From Myxococcaceae bacterium (GTDB lineage Bacteria > Myxococcota > Myxococcia > Myxococcales > Myxococcaceae), in assembly GCA_016793095.1 (NCBI GenBank), contig JAEUJQ010000016.1, positions 62,001 to 126,000 on the forward strand: a DNA stretch of 64,000 bases, in the 5' to 3' direction. The notes beneath the pieces were generated by a model. That model had not been told where the DNA came from, did not search any database, and was given only the letters and a program-made list of their open reading frames with translations. Made by a program: the position numbers and the translations under genes. How positions within the stretch are numbered: position 1 is the first letter of the stretch; each line of letters opens with the position of its first letter. Positions 26,230 through 34,549 of this stretch are shown one piece after another.

Positions 26230-27153
26230 TCAGGGGCCGCCGTCGCTGCCGCCGTCGACGCCGCCATCGGGCAGCACCACCGGCGCGGGCGTGAAGGGCG
26301 GTGGATCGTACGGACCCGTGCGGCGGCCCGTGTACCCGGTCTCGAGCGTGAGCGTCGCGCCGAGCAGCACGGGGCCGAACGCGCAGCCGCCCGCCCACCC
26401 GAGGAACACCTTGCCCTCGGCGATGCCCTCGACGCCGGCGTCGGGCGGCACGATGCGGCGGGTGATCATCCTGGGTTCGCACACCTGGGGGCTCCCGCCG
26501 TCCGCGGCGCCGCCGTCAGGGAGGAAGCCCGCGTCCACCACGGCGCCGCCATCGAAGCCGCCGTCGAGCGGGCAGGGTTGGTTGCTGCGGTTGGTGCGGC
26601 CCTCGGTCGTGGTCTCGAAGCGCTCGCCGAAGCGGGTGAAGCGGCCACCGGCCAACGACACCGCCAGCGCTGCGCAGTTCTGCGAGGCCCCGCCCTGCAC
26701 TCCCAGGCCGAGGAGGAAGCGGTCGTCGTTGTTGGCGTCCACGAGCCCGCCGAGGGACTTCGCGCGCTGGCCCGCGTCCAGCACGTGCACGGTGTCGTCC
26801 ACGACGGTCAGCTCCTGCAGCGCGAAGCGGTTCGCCGAGAGGTTGGGCTGGGTGACGGCGACCTTCGACCAGAACGCCTCGCTGGGGCACTGCACCTCGG
26901 GCTTCGCGCAGAACTCGGACAGGTTCAGCGTCACCCGGTTCCCGTTGATGGTGCCGAAGTCGACGACCCCGCCGTAGCCCTGCTGCGTCACCTCACGCAC
27001 CGCGCCGCCCACGTCGAGCTTCAGCGTCAGGCGGTCGTCGTAGGTGAGGGCATAGTTCCCGCTCACGTCGCGCGGGTCGAACTCACCGGGCTTCGGGCCA
27101 CCACCGCCACACGAAACCAGCACGAGTGACACCCACAGCCGTTTCGCCAGCAT
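26230..27153 (-). CDS. Hypothetical lipoprotein
   Basis: 307 residues, unrecognised. Signal peptide with lipobox LVSC (Cys15) then GGGG. The middle is a predicted beta-rich domain (NYALTYDDRLTLKLDV, NRVTLNLSEFC) with three or four Cys. Two Gly/Asp-rich linkers (PLDGGFDGGAVVDAG, PDGGVDGGSDGG) separate or end domains. AGGGGAG lies 6-12 bases upstream of the ATG. It runs in the same direction as the next lipoprotein gene but 59 bases apart. Confidence 0.75.
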   Translation of the reverse strand: MLAKRLWVSLVLVSCGGGGPKPGEFDPRDVSGNYALTYDDRLTLKLDVGGAVREVTQQGYGGVVDFGTINGNRVTLNLSEFCAKPEVQCPSEAFWSKVAVTQPNLSANRFALQELTVVDDTVHVLDAGQRAKSLGGLVDANNDDRFLLGLGVQGGASQNCAALAVSLAGGRFTRFGERFETTTEGRTNRSNQPCPLDGGFDGGAVVDAGFLPDGGAADGGSPQVCEPRMITRRIVPPDAGVEGIAEGKVFLGWAGGCAFGPVLLGATLTLETGYTGRRTGPYDPPPFTPAPVVLPDGGVDGGSDGGP

Positions 27154-27212
27154 CGCAGCTCCCCTTTGGTTGGTCCGTCCTCCTGCTTCGTTGCCTGACG
27201 GAGCTGAGTCGA

Positions 27213-27842
27213 TCAGAAGAGGGACGGCGGCTTCACCCCCACGACGATGGCGGGCTGCGCGTCGTAGTCCACGACGAGGCGCTGCGGTGGAGCGGGCATC
27301 GAGGGAACGACGAGCACGACGCGCGTGCGCACCGAGGCGGCCTGCCGGGCTTCGATCTTCCCCTTCATCGCGTCGAGCGCCGCGCCTTCCAGCTTCACCA
27401 CCCTGGGCAACGAGCTGAGGGTCGCCTTCTCGGCCACCAGCTGGCCGTTGATGCTCAGCTGCGCTGACACCACGCGGGTCGCGAGGTCGAGCGGCATGTT
27501 GGTGGCGCCGTCGGTGAACCCGAGCCGCTTCACCGTCAGCTCGATGCGCTGCACCAGCGAGGTGGCGCCCCGGAACTCGGGAATGCCGTCGTAGTCCTCG
27601 GCCTTCAGCACCGGCACGTCCTTGTCGAAGGACAGCTCACAGCCCTCAGGGACCGTCCTCGTCTGCACCATCACCTCGCCCGAGGTGATCGGCATCCCGC
27701 ACGTGAAGCTGCCGAGCTGCACCTCGGTGGTGCCCTTCACCGGAGGGATGCCCTTCGTCTCGTCGATGCGCACCTCAGCGGCCTGGCCACACGCCATCGC
27801 CATCACCACCGTCGCAGCCACAACTCCGAAGCCGTGTCGCAT
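27213..27842 (-). CDS. Hypothetical lipoprotein
   Basis: 209 residues, unrecognised. Start MRHGFGVV at 27842 was chosen because it is preceded by AAGGAG and gives a signal peptide with lipobox AMAC; the frame remains open upstream but overlaps the divergent promoter. The mature part is predicted beta-rich with two Cys (FTCGMP, EGCELSF). It shares the direction of the neighbouring lipoprotein at 26230 and may be co-transcribed. Confidence 0.75.
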   Translation of the reverse strand: MRHGFGVVAATVVMAMACGQAAEVRIDETKGIPPVKGTTEVQLGSFTCGMPITSGEVMVQTRTVPEGCELSFDKDVPVLKAEDYDGIPEFRGATSLVQRIELTVKRLGFTDGATNMPLDLATRVVSAQLSINGQLVAEKATLSSLPRVVKLEGAALDAMKGKIEARQAASVRTRVVLVVPSMPAPPQRLVVDYDAQPAIVVGVKPPSLF

Positions 27843-27897
27843 GTGTGTGTTCTCCTTCAGCTCGCGTGGGTACCCGAGGCCGCGAGCATCGTTCACC

Positions 27898-27926
27898 TTC
27901 GACCGGACGCCAACCCGTTGTACGAT
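27898..27926 (+). promoter_or_regulatory. Promoter TTCGAC-N17-TACGAT
   Basis: TTCGAC (27898-27903) and TACGAT (27921-27926) at 17-base spacing face the pseudokinase gene. Transcription from here would give a leader of about 40 bases before GTG 27972. Confidence 0.45.
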
Positions 27927-27971
27927 GTCAATGAACGTTTCGGGTGGCACCAGACTTCCAGTGGTGGTTCC

Positions 27972-30008
27972 GTGGGCACCTATCAGGTTGGCCGAAGACT
28001 CGTGGCGGCGTCGGGCGTGGTCGAGGCGCACCTCGGCGCCCACGATGGTCGCCCGCTGGTGATCTCACGGCTCTCGGCGCCCTGGTCGCAGGACGGCTCG
28101 TTCCTCGGGCGCTTCGGCGCCACGGCGGGAGCGTTGGCCGAGGTGCGCGTCGCCGAGGTCGCGGGGCTGGAGGACTACGGCCCGGGCGGAGACGGGTTCT
28201 GGTTCGCGGAGACGACCGGCGACGGCGAGCCGCTCCGTGCGCTGATGACCTCGCGGCTCGGCGCGCTCACGCCTGACGAGTGCGTCGCCATCGCTGAGCG
28301 CGTGGCCCAGGGCCTCGCGGCGCTGCACGCCATCGAGCTCGTCCACGGCGACGTGTCAGCCTCTTCCGTCTTCGTGGGGACGACGGGCACCGTTCAGTTG
28401 CTCCACACCGGCCTCGCGGTGGTCGCCGGTACGCACCCGAGCCGGGGGCCGGCGCGCAGTGAGCCGCACGCGATCGCGCCTGAGCAGCTGACGAGCCCGC
28501 CGACGCCGGCGACCGACGTGTTCCGCCTGGGCCTGCTGTTGCTCGAGATGCTCACGGCCCGCAGCCTGTTCGTCGCCGCTGATCCCCTGCATGTGCTCTC
28601 GCTGGCCGAGCGCTTCCAGGGCGTCGCCGCCTCGCAGCTGCTGGGCGTACCGGAGCCGCTCAAGCCGCTGCTGACCTCCCTCCTGCACCGCGACCCGCTG
28701 GCGCGTCCCCCGGCAGACGAGGTGCCCAACGCGCTCCAGCTCGTCGCCGCGACGCTCAACCTGTCCACCGGCGACCCTGAGCTCGCGCGCGGGTTTCGTC
28801 GCCTCCTGCCCGAGCGTCCCCCCTCGACGCAGGTGACCGAGCTGCGACTGACGGCCCCGCGTCCTTCGAGTCCTCCCCCGCCACCGGCCTCTCGGGCTCG
28901 CGCATCGCCACCACCGCCCACGTCGCCCGGCGTCGTGGTGGGCCGGGTCGAGACGCGACGCATGACGTGGGATGAGCTCGAGGTGGTGCAGGAGGTCCGG
29001 TCGTCTCCCCCTCTGAGGCCCGCCATGAGGGAGGCGCTGATCGGGGAGCAGCTGCTCCGCACCGGCCTGCTCTCGGCGGCCCAGCTCAGCGCCGCGCAGG
29101 CGCGGTCGACGCTGCTGAACGTGCCGCTCAGTGAAGCGCTCGAGCTCGACGGCGTGGTGAGCGAAGACGCGCTCGTCGAGGCGCTCGGCGCCATCACCCA
29201 CACCAGTGTCGTGAGCGGCGCCGAGCTGGCCGGCCTCGATGGTGGGCGGGCGCCGCTCCACTTGATTCCGCAGGCCGACGCCGAGCGGCTGATGGCGGTG
29301 CCGCTGTCGGAGAAAGGGCGCGTCCTGGTGGTGGCGGTGCGAGACCCGCTCGAGGCGCCGCTGCTCGACGAGCTCAAGCGGGTGTCGGGCCGAACGGTGA
29401 AGGCGGTCCGCGCGGGCGAGCGGGCGCTGCGCAAGGCCGTCGCCCGGCTCTATGGCGCGAGCCCCGAGCCGCTCGCTCCGGGGGCCGACGCGCTCCCGAC
29501 CCTCGACGAGGTCCGTGCCGAACACGCCCGCCTCATCTCGGTCTCGGGGCTCGACGAAGGCCAGACGACCCTCGTCGAGGTGCTGCTCGCGGGGTTCGGC
29601 GATGCCGGCGCCGACGGCGTCGCGCTGCTCCAGTTGAGCGGCGAGCTCGCCCGGCGGCTCAAGGGCACCGACGCCGAGGTCGATCGGGCGCGCTTCGTCA
29701 CCGCCTGCGTCGCGGCGTTCAACCTGCGGGCGCGTCGGCCAGTCTGGGAGAGCCCCGCGGGCCCCGGCTTCGACACCACCCTCGGCGCCCTCGCCCCAGC
29801 GGTGCGCGCTCTGGTGCCCGGGCTCTTCGAGCCCTCCCGGCGACTGCCGAGCGACGTCATCGGCCTCGCGGTGCTGTGCACCTTCGCCTTCGCCCAGGCC
29901 GGCCAGTCGGCCTGTCCGACCCCGTGGCAGCCGGTGCTGGCGCAGCTCAAGAGCCGGCACTTCCCCTCGTCCGTGCTCGACGCTCTGGCTCGCACCCTCT
30001 CGTCGTGA
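27972..30008 (+). CDS. Pseudokinase fused to an MshEN-type domain
   Basis: 678 residues from GTG 27972. Residues 1-270 have the fold pattern of a Ser/Thr kinase, but key residues are absent: no VAIK lysine (VISRL), the HRD/N motif reads HGDVSASS (Asn replaced by Ser132) and DFG reads HTG (145-147); APE is kept. A Pro-rich linker (about 290-330) leads to an MshEN/GspE-N-like domain (about 348-493) with GEQLLRTGLLSAAQL and SEALELDGVVSEDAL motifs, the type that binds c-di-GMP in MshE. The last 180 residues are helical and unassigned. Likely a signal scaffold. The start is uncertain; the frame is open upstream. Confidence 0.8.
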   Translation: MGTYQVGRRLVAASGVVEAHLGAHDGRPLVISRLSAPWSQDGSFLGRFGATAGALAEVRVAEVAGLEDYGPGGDGFWFAETTGDGEPLRALMTSRLGALTPDECVAIAERVAQGLAALHAIELVHGDVSASSVFVGTTGTVQLLHTGLAVVAGTHPSRGPARSEPHAIAPEQLTSPPTPATDVFRLGLLLLEMLTARSLFVAADPLHVLSLAERFQGVAASQLLGVPEPLKPLLTSLLHRDPLARPPADEVPNALQLVAATLNLSTGDPELARGFRRLLPERPPSTQVTELRLTAPRPSSPPPPPASRARASPPPPTSPGVVVGRVETRRMTWDELEVVQEVRSSPPLRPAMREALIGEQLLRTGLLSAAQLSAAQARSTLLNVPLSEALELDGVVSEDALVEALGAITHTSVVSGAELAGLDGGRAPLHLIPQADAERLMAVPLSEKGRVLVVAVRDPLEAPLLDELKRVSGRTVKAVRAGERALRKAVARLYGASPEPLAPGADALPTLDEVRAEHARLISVSGLDEGQTTLVEVLLAGFGDAGADGVALLQLSGELARRLKGTDAEVDRARFVTACVAAFNLRARRPVWESPAGPGFDTTLGALAPAVRALVPGLFEPSRRLPSDVIGLAVLCTFAFAQAGQSACPTPWQPVLAQLKSRHFPSSVLDALARTLSS

Positions 30009-30118
30009 GCTGCGCAAGCGCTGCGAAGGGCTCCTGACGTGCTCAGCACCAGCGCATTTCCTGCGTTGGGCCAGAGGGGTCTCCGAGGGTGCAGGTCGGC
30101 ATGGTGGTTGTAGTGAGA

Positions 30119-30136
30119 GAGCCTCTCAGGAGGCTC
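30119..30136 (+). promoter_or_regulatory. Hairpin sequestering the Shine-Dalgarno of the Usp gene
   Basis: GAGCCTC (30119-30125) pairs perfectly with GAGGCTC (30130-30136) across the loop TCAG. The stem and loop contain AGGAGG (30128-30133), the ribosome site of the gene starting at 30140. Translation would depend on melting this stem, provided transcription starts upstream of 30119. Confidence 0.5.
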
Positions 30137-30139
30137 ACC

Positions 30140-31486
30140 ATGGGCATCGTCTGCGGAATCGACTTCTCGACGTGGTCGTCCTCAGCAGCGGTCGTCGCCG
30201 CGACGCTGGCTGGCCGGTTGAACGACCGGCTCTACCTGGTGCACGTGCTCGAGCCGCACGTCGAGCGCATGGATCCGCCCGCCTTCGCCAAGGTGCAGGC
30301 GCTGCTGCACGAGCGGCTCAACGGAGAGATCGTCCGGCTCAAGGAGTTCACCCAGGCCGGCATCGAGGCGGTGGTGCTGCCCGGAGAGGTCGCCGACGCC
30401 ATTCGCGAGTTCGCGACGAACAAGAAGGCCGTCCTCATCGTGGTGGGGTCGGCCGGGCACGGGGCCGGGGCGCTGGTGAAGCTGGGCGGCAGCTCGGAGC
30501 GGCTCGCGAGCGGCTGTGACGTCCCGGTGCTGGTGGTGCGGGAACCCGACTCCTTCGTGGGCTGGGCGAAGGGCCAGGGGCTGCGGGCGATCGTCGGCTT
30601 CGACGACAGCGAGGCGTCGATGAGCGCGCTGCGGTGGCTCGAGAAGCTGCGCAAGCTGGCGCCGGTCGATGTGGTGTTGAGCCGCGTGTACTACCAGGAC
30701 GAGGCGCACCGGCAGTACGGGTTGTCGCGACGGTTCTCGTACACGGACCCGGACCCGCGCGTCGAAGGCCTCATCGAGCGCGATCTGAAGGCGCACGTGC
30801 CGGAGCTCGAGGGCAAGGGTGAGCTCTTCTACCGGGCGAAGCTGGCCGTGGGTCGCGTGGCCGATCACCTGCTCGAGCTGGCAGAGGCCGAGCGGTGCCA
30901 GGTGGTGGTGGTGGGCACCCATGGGCGCAAGGGGCTGGCCCGCATGTGGAGCGTCTCGGCAGCGGCGCTGCACCTGTCGCGGATGAGCGTCGCGGTGGTG
31001 CCTCCCGACGGGGCGCCGGCGCGCGTGGCGCAGCCGAGGGTCAAGCGGGTGCTGGTGACGACGGACTTCTCGAAGCTGGGGAACGCGGCGGTGCCCTGGG
31101 CCTTCGCGATCGCCGAGCCGGGCGCCGAGGTGTACCTGACGCACGTGACGCTCACGACCGGCATCGCGGGCGAGCTGGTGGAGCAGTACCTGCCGAGCGC
31201 GGATCTGCTGCCCCAGGTGCCGGCGCGCGTGGAGTTCGAGGTGGCCGCGCGGCTGCGGGCGCTGACGCCGTCCTCCGCCATCGAGAAGGGCATCGTGACG
31301 CGCACCGAGGTGATCCGCGGGCCGAACGCGGCACAGGCCATCGCCGAGGCGGCCGAGCGCGTCGCGGCCGACGTCATCGTCATCTCGTCGCACGGCCGCA
31401 CCGGGTTCTCACGCACGGTCTTCGGCTCGGTGGCCGAGGAGGTCATGACGACGAGCCGGAAGCCGGTGTTCGTGGTGCGCGGCTGA
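30140..31486 (+). CDS. Universal stress protein with three tandem Usp domains
   Basis: 448 residues with three UspA-type domains (about 1-135, 148-290, 300-448). Each ends with a Usp nucleotide-binding loop and final strand: VVGSAGHGAG..VPVLVV, VVGTHGRKGL..MSVAVV and ISSHGRTGFS..KPVFVV. The first and third open with the typical CGIDFS and TTDFS strands. Only domains 2 and 3 keep a standard GxxGxxG loop; domain 1 is looser. One or two domains is the common state. The AGGAGG site before the ATG lies in a hairpin. Confidence 0.9.
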   Translation: MGIVCGIDFSTWSSSAAVVAATLAGRLNDRLYLVHVLEPHVERMDPPAFAKVQALLHERLNGEIVRLKEFTQAGIEAVVLPGEVADAIREFATNKKAVLIVVGSAGHGAGALVKLGGSSERLASGCDVPVLVVREPDSFVGWAKGQGLRAIVGFDDSEASMSALRWLEKLRKLAPVDVVLSRVYYQDEAHRQYGLSRRFSYTDPDPRVEGLIERDLKAHVPELEGKGELFYRAKLAVGRVADHLLELAEAERCQVVVVGTHGRKGLARMWSVSAAALHLSRMSVAVVPPDGAPARVAQPRVKRVLVTTDFSKLGNAAVPWAFAIAEPGAEVYLTHVTLTTGIAGELVEQYLPSADLLPQVPARVEFEVAARLRALTPSSAIEKGIVTRTEVIRGPNAAQAIAEAAERVAADVIVISSHGRTGFSRTVFGSVAEEVMTTSRKPVFVVRG

Positions 31487-31556
31487 TCTCAACTGGGCCG
31501 GAGCACGGCTCGTGGTGCTTGTGGCGAGCCGGGCGGGTGAGCAGACTCGGCTCGTC

Positions 31557-31886
31557 ATGGCGCTCTCCGACGACGACCGGTTCAACCTCGAGGTGCTGAA
31601 GCTGTTGCTCCACGTCGCGTGGGTGGACGGCGCGGTGGATCAGACCGAGGCCAACATGCTGCTGGGGCTCGGCCGGAGCTGGACGGTGCCCGAGCAGGCG
31701 CTGCAGAAGCTGCTGGAGGCGGTCAAGGCAGGCCGCCGGCCGTCGGAGCCCGACTGGGACCTGCTGCGCCAGCGGTCAGACGACGTGCTGCAGGCGGCCC
31801 GCGCGCTGGTGCTGGCCGACGGGAAGGTGGAGAAGGGTGAGATCGCCCTGCTCAAGAACGTACAGGCGGCGTTGATGAACGGCTGA
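31557..31886 (+). CDS. TerB-like protein
   Basis: 109 residues with the helical TerB/DjlA-N pattern: two acidic metal-loop motifs, HVAWVDGAVDQTEANML and LVLADGKVEKGEIALL. Such proteins are linked to membrane stress or metal-responsive systems; the precise role here is unknown. ATG 31557 is favoured because the upstream in-frame extension has no TerB character. A second TerB-like gene is at 37674. Confidence 0.78.
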   Translation: MALSDDDRFNLEVLKLLLHVAWVDGAVDQTEANMLLGLGRSWTVPEQALQKLLEAVKAGRRPSEPDWDLLRQRSDDVLQAARALVLADGKVEKGEIALLKNVQAALMNG

Positions 31887-31914
31887 GCCCGGACCTGTCG
31901 CGCCAGCACACCCC

Positions 31915-32988
31915 TCAGCCCGGCTTCATCAGCAACTGCCACAGCACCTCGTAGGCATGGGCGAGGGCGGTGATCGACGCGCTCTCGCCGCGCTGGTGCG
32001 CCTGCGCCGTCTCGCCTGGGCCGTAGTTGACGGCGTCGAGGCCCCACTCCGACAGCCGCGCCACGTCCGTCCACGCCTGCTTCGCCTCGGCGGGGCGGCC
32101 GCTCAAGCTCACCAGCCGCGCGAGGTGCGGGTTGTCGGCGCACACCCGGCCCGAGGGCGCGAGATCGGTGAACTCCACCACGCAACGCCCGGCCACGAGC
32201 GCGAGCACGTCGGCCTTCGCCTGCTCGAGGCCCTTCCCCGGCGCGAAGCGGTAGTTCAGGTTCAGCTCGAAGGCGTCGGGCACCACGTTGCGCGCACGGC
32301 CGCCCTTCGCCAACGTCACGCTCATCACCTCGAAGAAGGTGTGGCCCGCGACGAGACACTCCTTGCGCCTGCGCGCGTCGAGCTCGGCGAGCAGCGGCCC
32401 CGCCGCGTGGACGGCGTTCTTCCCCTGCCAGGGGCGCGCCGAGTGCGCCGCCTGCCCCTCGAAGGCGAGCCGCGCGTGCAGCGAGCCGACGCACCCCACC
32501 TGCACCGCGCCGTCCGTCGGCTCCATCGCGATGGTGAAGGCCGCGCGCTTGAGCTCCGGCGCGGCGTCGAACAGCGGTCCGAGGCCTGACTCCAGGTACG
32601 GCCCCTCTTCGCGCTCGTAGAAGACGAGCCGCAGGTTGAAGGGCAGCTCGTCGAGCGGCAGCGCGTCGGCGAGCGCCATCATCACCGCGAGCGAGCCCTT
32701 CATGTCCGAGGCGCCGAGGCCGATGAGCCGGTCACCGTCGAGCCGCGGCGCCGTGCCGTCCGGGTTCTCCGGCACCGTGTCGAGGTGCCCCACCAGCGTC
32801 AGCGCCGGCCGCGCATCGACCCGCTTGCCGATGGCGAGCGAGTGCGAGACGCGCACCACGTCGTGCGTGGCGAAGCGCCGTCGGGCCCAGGCCTCGACCT
32901 CGTCGGCCAGGGCGCGCTCGTGCCCGATGACGGAGGGGATCCGCACCAGCGCCAGCGCGCGCTGGGCGAGGGAGTCGGCGAGGCGCAC
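31915..32988 (-). CDS. dapE: Succinyl-diaminopimelate desuccinylase DapE
   Basis: 357 residues of the M20 peptidase family. Zinc ligands and catalytic residues are visible in GHLDTVP (His, Asp), GASDMKGS (shared Asp), EREEGP (Glu pair) and the final GETAQAHQRGE histidine; the dimerisation domain includes QAAHSARPWQGKNA. It removes succinate from N-succinyl-LL-diaminopimelate in the lysine/peptidoglycan pathway. It starts with GTG one base after the dapD stop, so the two form an operon encoding two steps of the same branch. Confidence 0.9.
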   Translation of the reverse strand: MRLADSLAQRALALVRIPSVIGHERALADEVEAWARRRFATHDVVRVSHSLAIGKRVDARPALTLVGHLDTVPENPDGTAPRLDGDRLIGLGASDMKGSLAVMMALADALPLDELPFNLRLVFYEREEGPYLESGLGPLFDAAPELKRAAFTIAMEPTDGAVQVGCVGSLHARLAFEGQAAHSARPWQGKNAVHAAGPLLAELDARRRKECLVAGHTFFEVMSVTLAKGGRARNVVPDAFELNLNYRFAPGKGLEQAKADVLALVAGRCVVEFTDLAPSGRVCADNPHLARLVSLSGRPAEAKQAWTDVARLSEWGLDAVNYGPGETAQAHQRGESASITALAHAYEVLWQLLMKPG

Positions 32989-32989
32989 G

Positions 32990-33811
32990 TCAGACCGGCA
33001 CCGCGAAGTCGCGCAGCACCTGGTTGAGCGAGGTCTTCGAGTCCGTCGTGGCCGAGCGCTGCCCGATGATGAGGGCGCACGGCACCTGGTACTCGCCCGC
33101 GGGGAACTTCTTCGGCCGCGACCCGGGAATGACGACGCTGCGCGGGGGCACGCGCCCCTTGTGGACGACCTCCTTCTCGCCCGTCACGTCGATGATGTGG
33201 GTGGACGCCGTGAGCACCACGTTCGCGCCGATGACGGCCTCCTCGCCCACCTGCACGCCCTCGACGATGACCGCCCGGCTGCCGATGAAGGCGCCGTCTT
33301 CGACGATGACGGGCGAGGCCGAGGGCGGCTCGAGCACGCCCCCGATGCCCACGCCGCCCGAGAGGTGCACGTTGCGGCCGATCTGCGCGCAGCTGCCCAC
33401 CGTGGCCCAGGTGTCCACCATCGTGCCGGAGCCCACCCACGCGCCGATGTTCACGTAGCCCGGCATCACCACCGCCCCGCGCTCGAGGAAGGCGCCGTAG
33501 CGCACCACGCCGGGCGGCACGAGGCGCACCCCGGCCTCCGCGAGCCCCTTCTTCAAGGGGATCTTGTCGTGGAACTCGAAGGGCGCGAGCTCCATCGTCT
33601 TCATCTCGGACAAGCTGAAGAAGCAGAGGATGGCTTCCTTCACCCAGGCGTTGACCTCCCAGCCGGCGGCGCCCTTCTGGGCGACGTGAATGACGCCGCG
33701 ATCGAGCAGCGTGAGCGTCTCCCTCACCGCCATCGCGTAGAACGGCTCCTTGAGCTTCTCGCGGTCTGCGTAGGCCGCGCCCACCCGTGCCTTGAGGTCG
33801 TCGAGGTTCAT
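32990..33811 (-). CDS. dapD: Tetrahydrodipicolinate N-succinyltransferase DapD
   Basis: 273 residues, the family length. An N-terminal helical domain precedes a left-handed parallel beta-helix of hexapeptide repeats (GAFLERGAVVMPG, IGRNVHLSGGVGIGGVLEP, VIGANVVLTA). It transfers succinate from succinyl-CoA to tetrahydrodipicolinate. It is the first gene of dapD-dapE; TACAAG lies 7 nt before the ATG with no Shine-Dalgarno. Divergent from the DTW-domain gene. Confidence 0.95.
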   Translation of the reverse strand: MNLDDLKARVGAAYADREKLKEPFYAMAVRETLTLLDRGVIHVAQKGAAGWEVNAWVKEAILCFFSLSEMKTMELAPFEFHDKIPLKKGLAEAGVRLVPPGVVRYGAFLERGAVVMPGYVNIGAWVGSGTMVDTWATVGSCAQIGRNVHLSGGVGIGGVLEPPSASPVIVEDGAFIGSRAVIVEGVQVGEEAVIGANVVLTASTHIIDVTGEKEVVHKGRVPPRSVVIPGSRPKKFPAGEYQVPCALIIGQRSATTDSKTSLNQVLRDFAVPV

Positions 33812-33818
33812 GGGGCCG

Positions 33819-33824
33819 CTTGTA
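33819..33824 (-). promoter_or_regulatory. Putative -10 box TACAAG (dapDE)
   Basis: TACAAG on the minus strand, 7 nt before the dapD ATG, consistent with a leaderless message. Confidence 0.4.
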
Positions 33825-33882
33825 GCGCGCGTCTGCCGACAAAGCAGCGCTCGCGTCGCGGGTGTGGTTGGGTGCGAGGGCG

Positions 33883-34506
33883 ATGCGTTCCCGCACCTCG
33901 AGCGAGCTGCCTGGTCGCTGCCAGCGCTGCTGGATTCGCGTCGAGTTCTGCGTCTGCCCGCAGCTGCCGACCGTCGAGACCCGCACGCGGGTGCTCGTCG
34001 TCCGTCACGAGCGCGAGAGCTGGAAGTCCACCGGCACGGCGCGGGTCGCTGCGCTCGCGTTGCCCAACCTCGCCTTCATCGACTTCGACGACGACCCGGC
34101 CGGCGTGAACGAGCGGCTGCCCGCGCTCGACGACGCGGTGCTCCTGTTCCCGTCCGAGGCGCCCGCTCCGTGGCCCGTCACGCCACCGAAGACCCTCGTC
34201 GTCATCGACGGTACCTGGCGGCAGACGCGGCGCATGTTCACCAAGCTGCCGCGCCTCCACCCGGTGCCCCGCGTCGAGCTCGAGGGCGCACCTGCCACCG
34301 TCCTGCGCCTGCGCGACACCTCGTTCGAGCAGGGGCGCTCGACGCTCGAGGCCATCGCCGAGGCGCTCGGCAGGCTCGAGGGGCCGCACGTCGCCGAGCC
34401 GCTGCTGCGTCTGCACGCCGACTTCGTCGAGCGGGTGCTCAAGGCGCGCGGCGTCTTCGAGCAGAAGCGCGACGCCTTCGAGCGGCAGCGCTGGCACCCC
34501 CTCTGA
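33883..34506 (+). CDS. DTW-domain tRNA-uridine aminocarboxypropyltransferase
   Basis: 207 residues of the DTW/TapT family, which adds the acp group to U47 of tRNA from S-adenosylmethionine. The N-terminal zinc-type cysteines (CQRCW, FCVCP) and the DTW motif in the form VIDGTWRQ are present, as is the R(x)RDTS strand near the C-terminus. ATG 33883 was chosen; a GTG at 33862 would add seven residues without family character. Confidence 0.85.
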   Translation: MRSRTSSELPGRCQRCWIRVEFCVCPQLPTVETRTRVLVVRHERESWKSTGTARVAALALPNLAFIDFDDDPAGVNERLPALDDAVLLFPSEAPAPWPVTPPKTLVVIDGTWRQTRRMFTKLPRLHPVPRVELEGAPATVLRLRDTSFEQGRSTLEAIAEALGRLEGPHVAEPLLRLHADFVERVLKARGVFEQKRDAFERQRWHPL

Positions 34507-34536
34507 CGCGAACTCTCGGTCGGCGCCTTCCTGGGC

Positions 34537-34542
34537 TACAAC
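34537..34542 (+). promoter_or_regulatory. Putative -10 box TACAAC
   Basis: TACAAC, 7 nt before the GTG at 34550 of the RMD1-family gene; no Shine-Dalgarno. Confidence 0.4.
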
Positions 34543-34549
34543 GTCGGTC

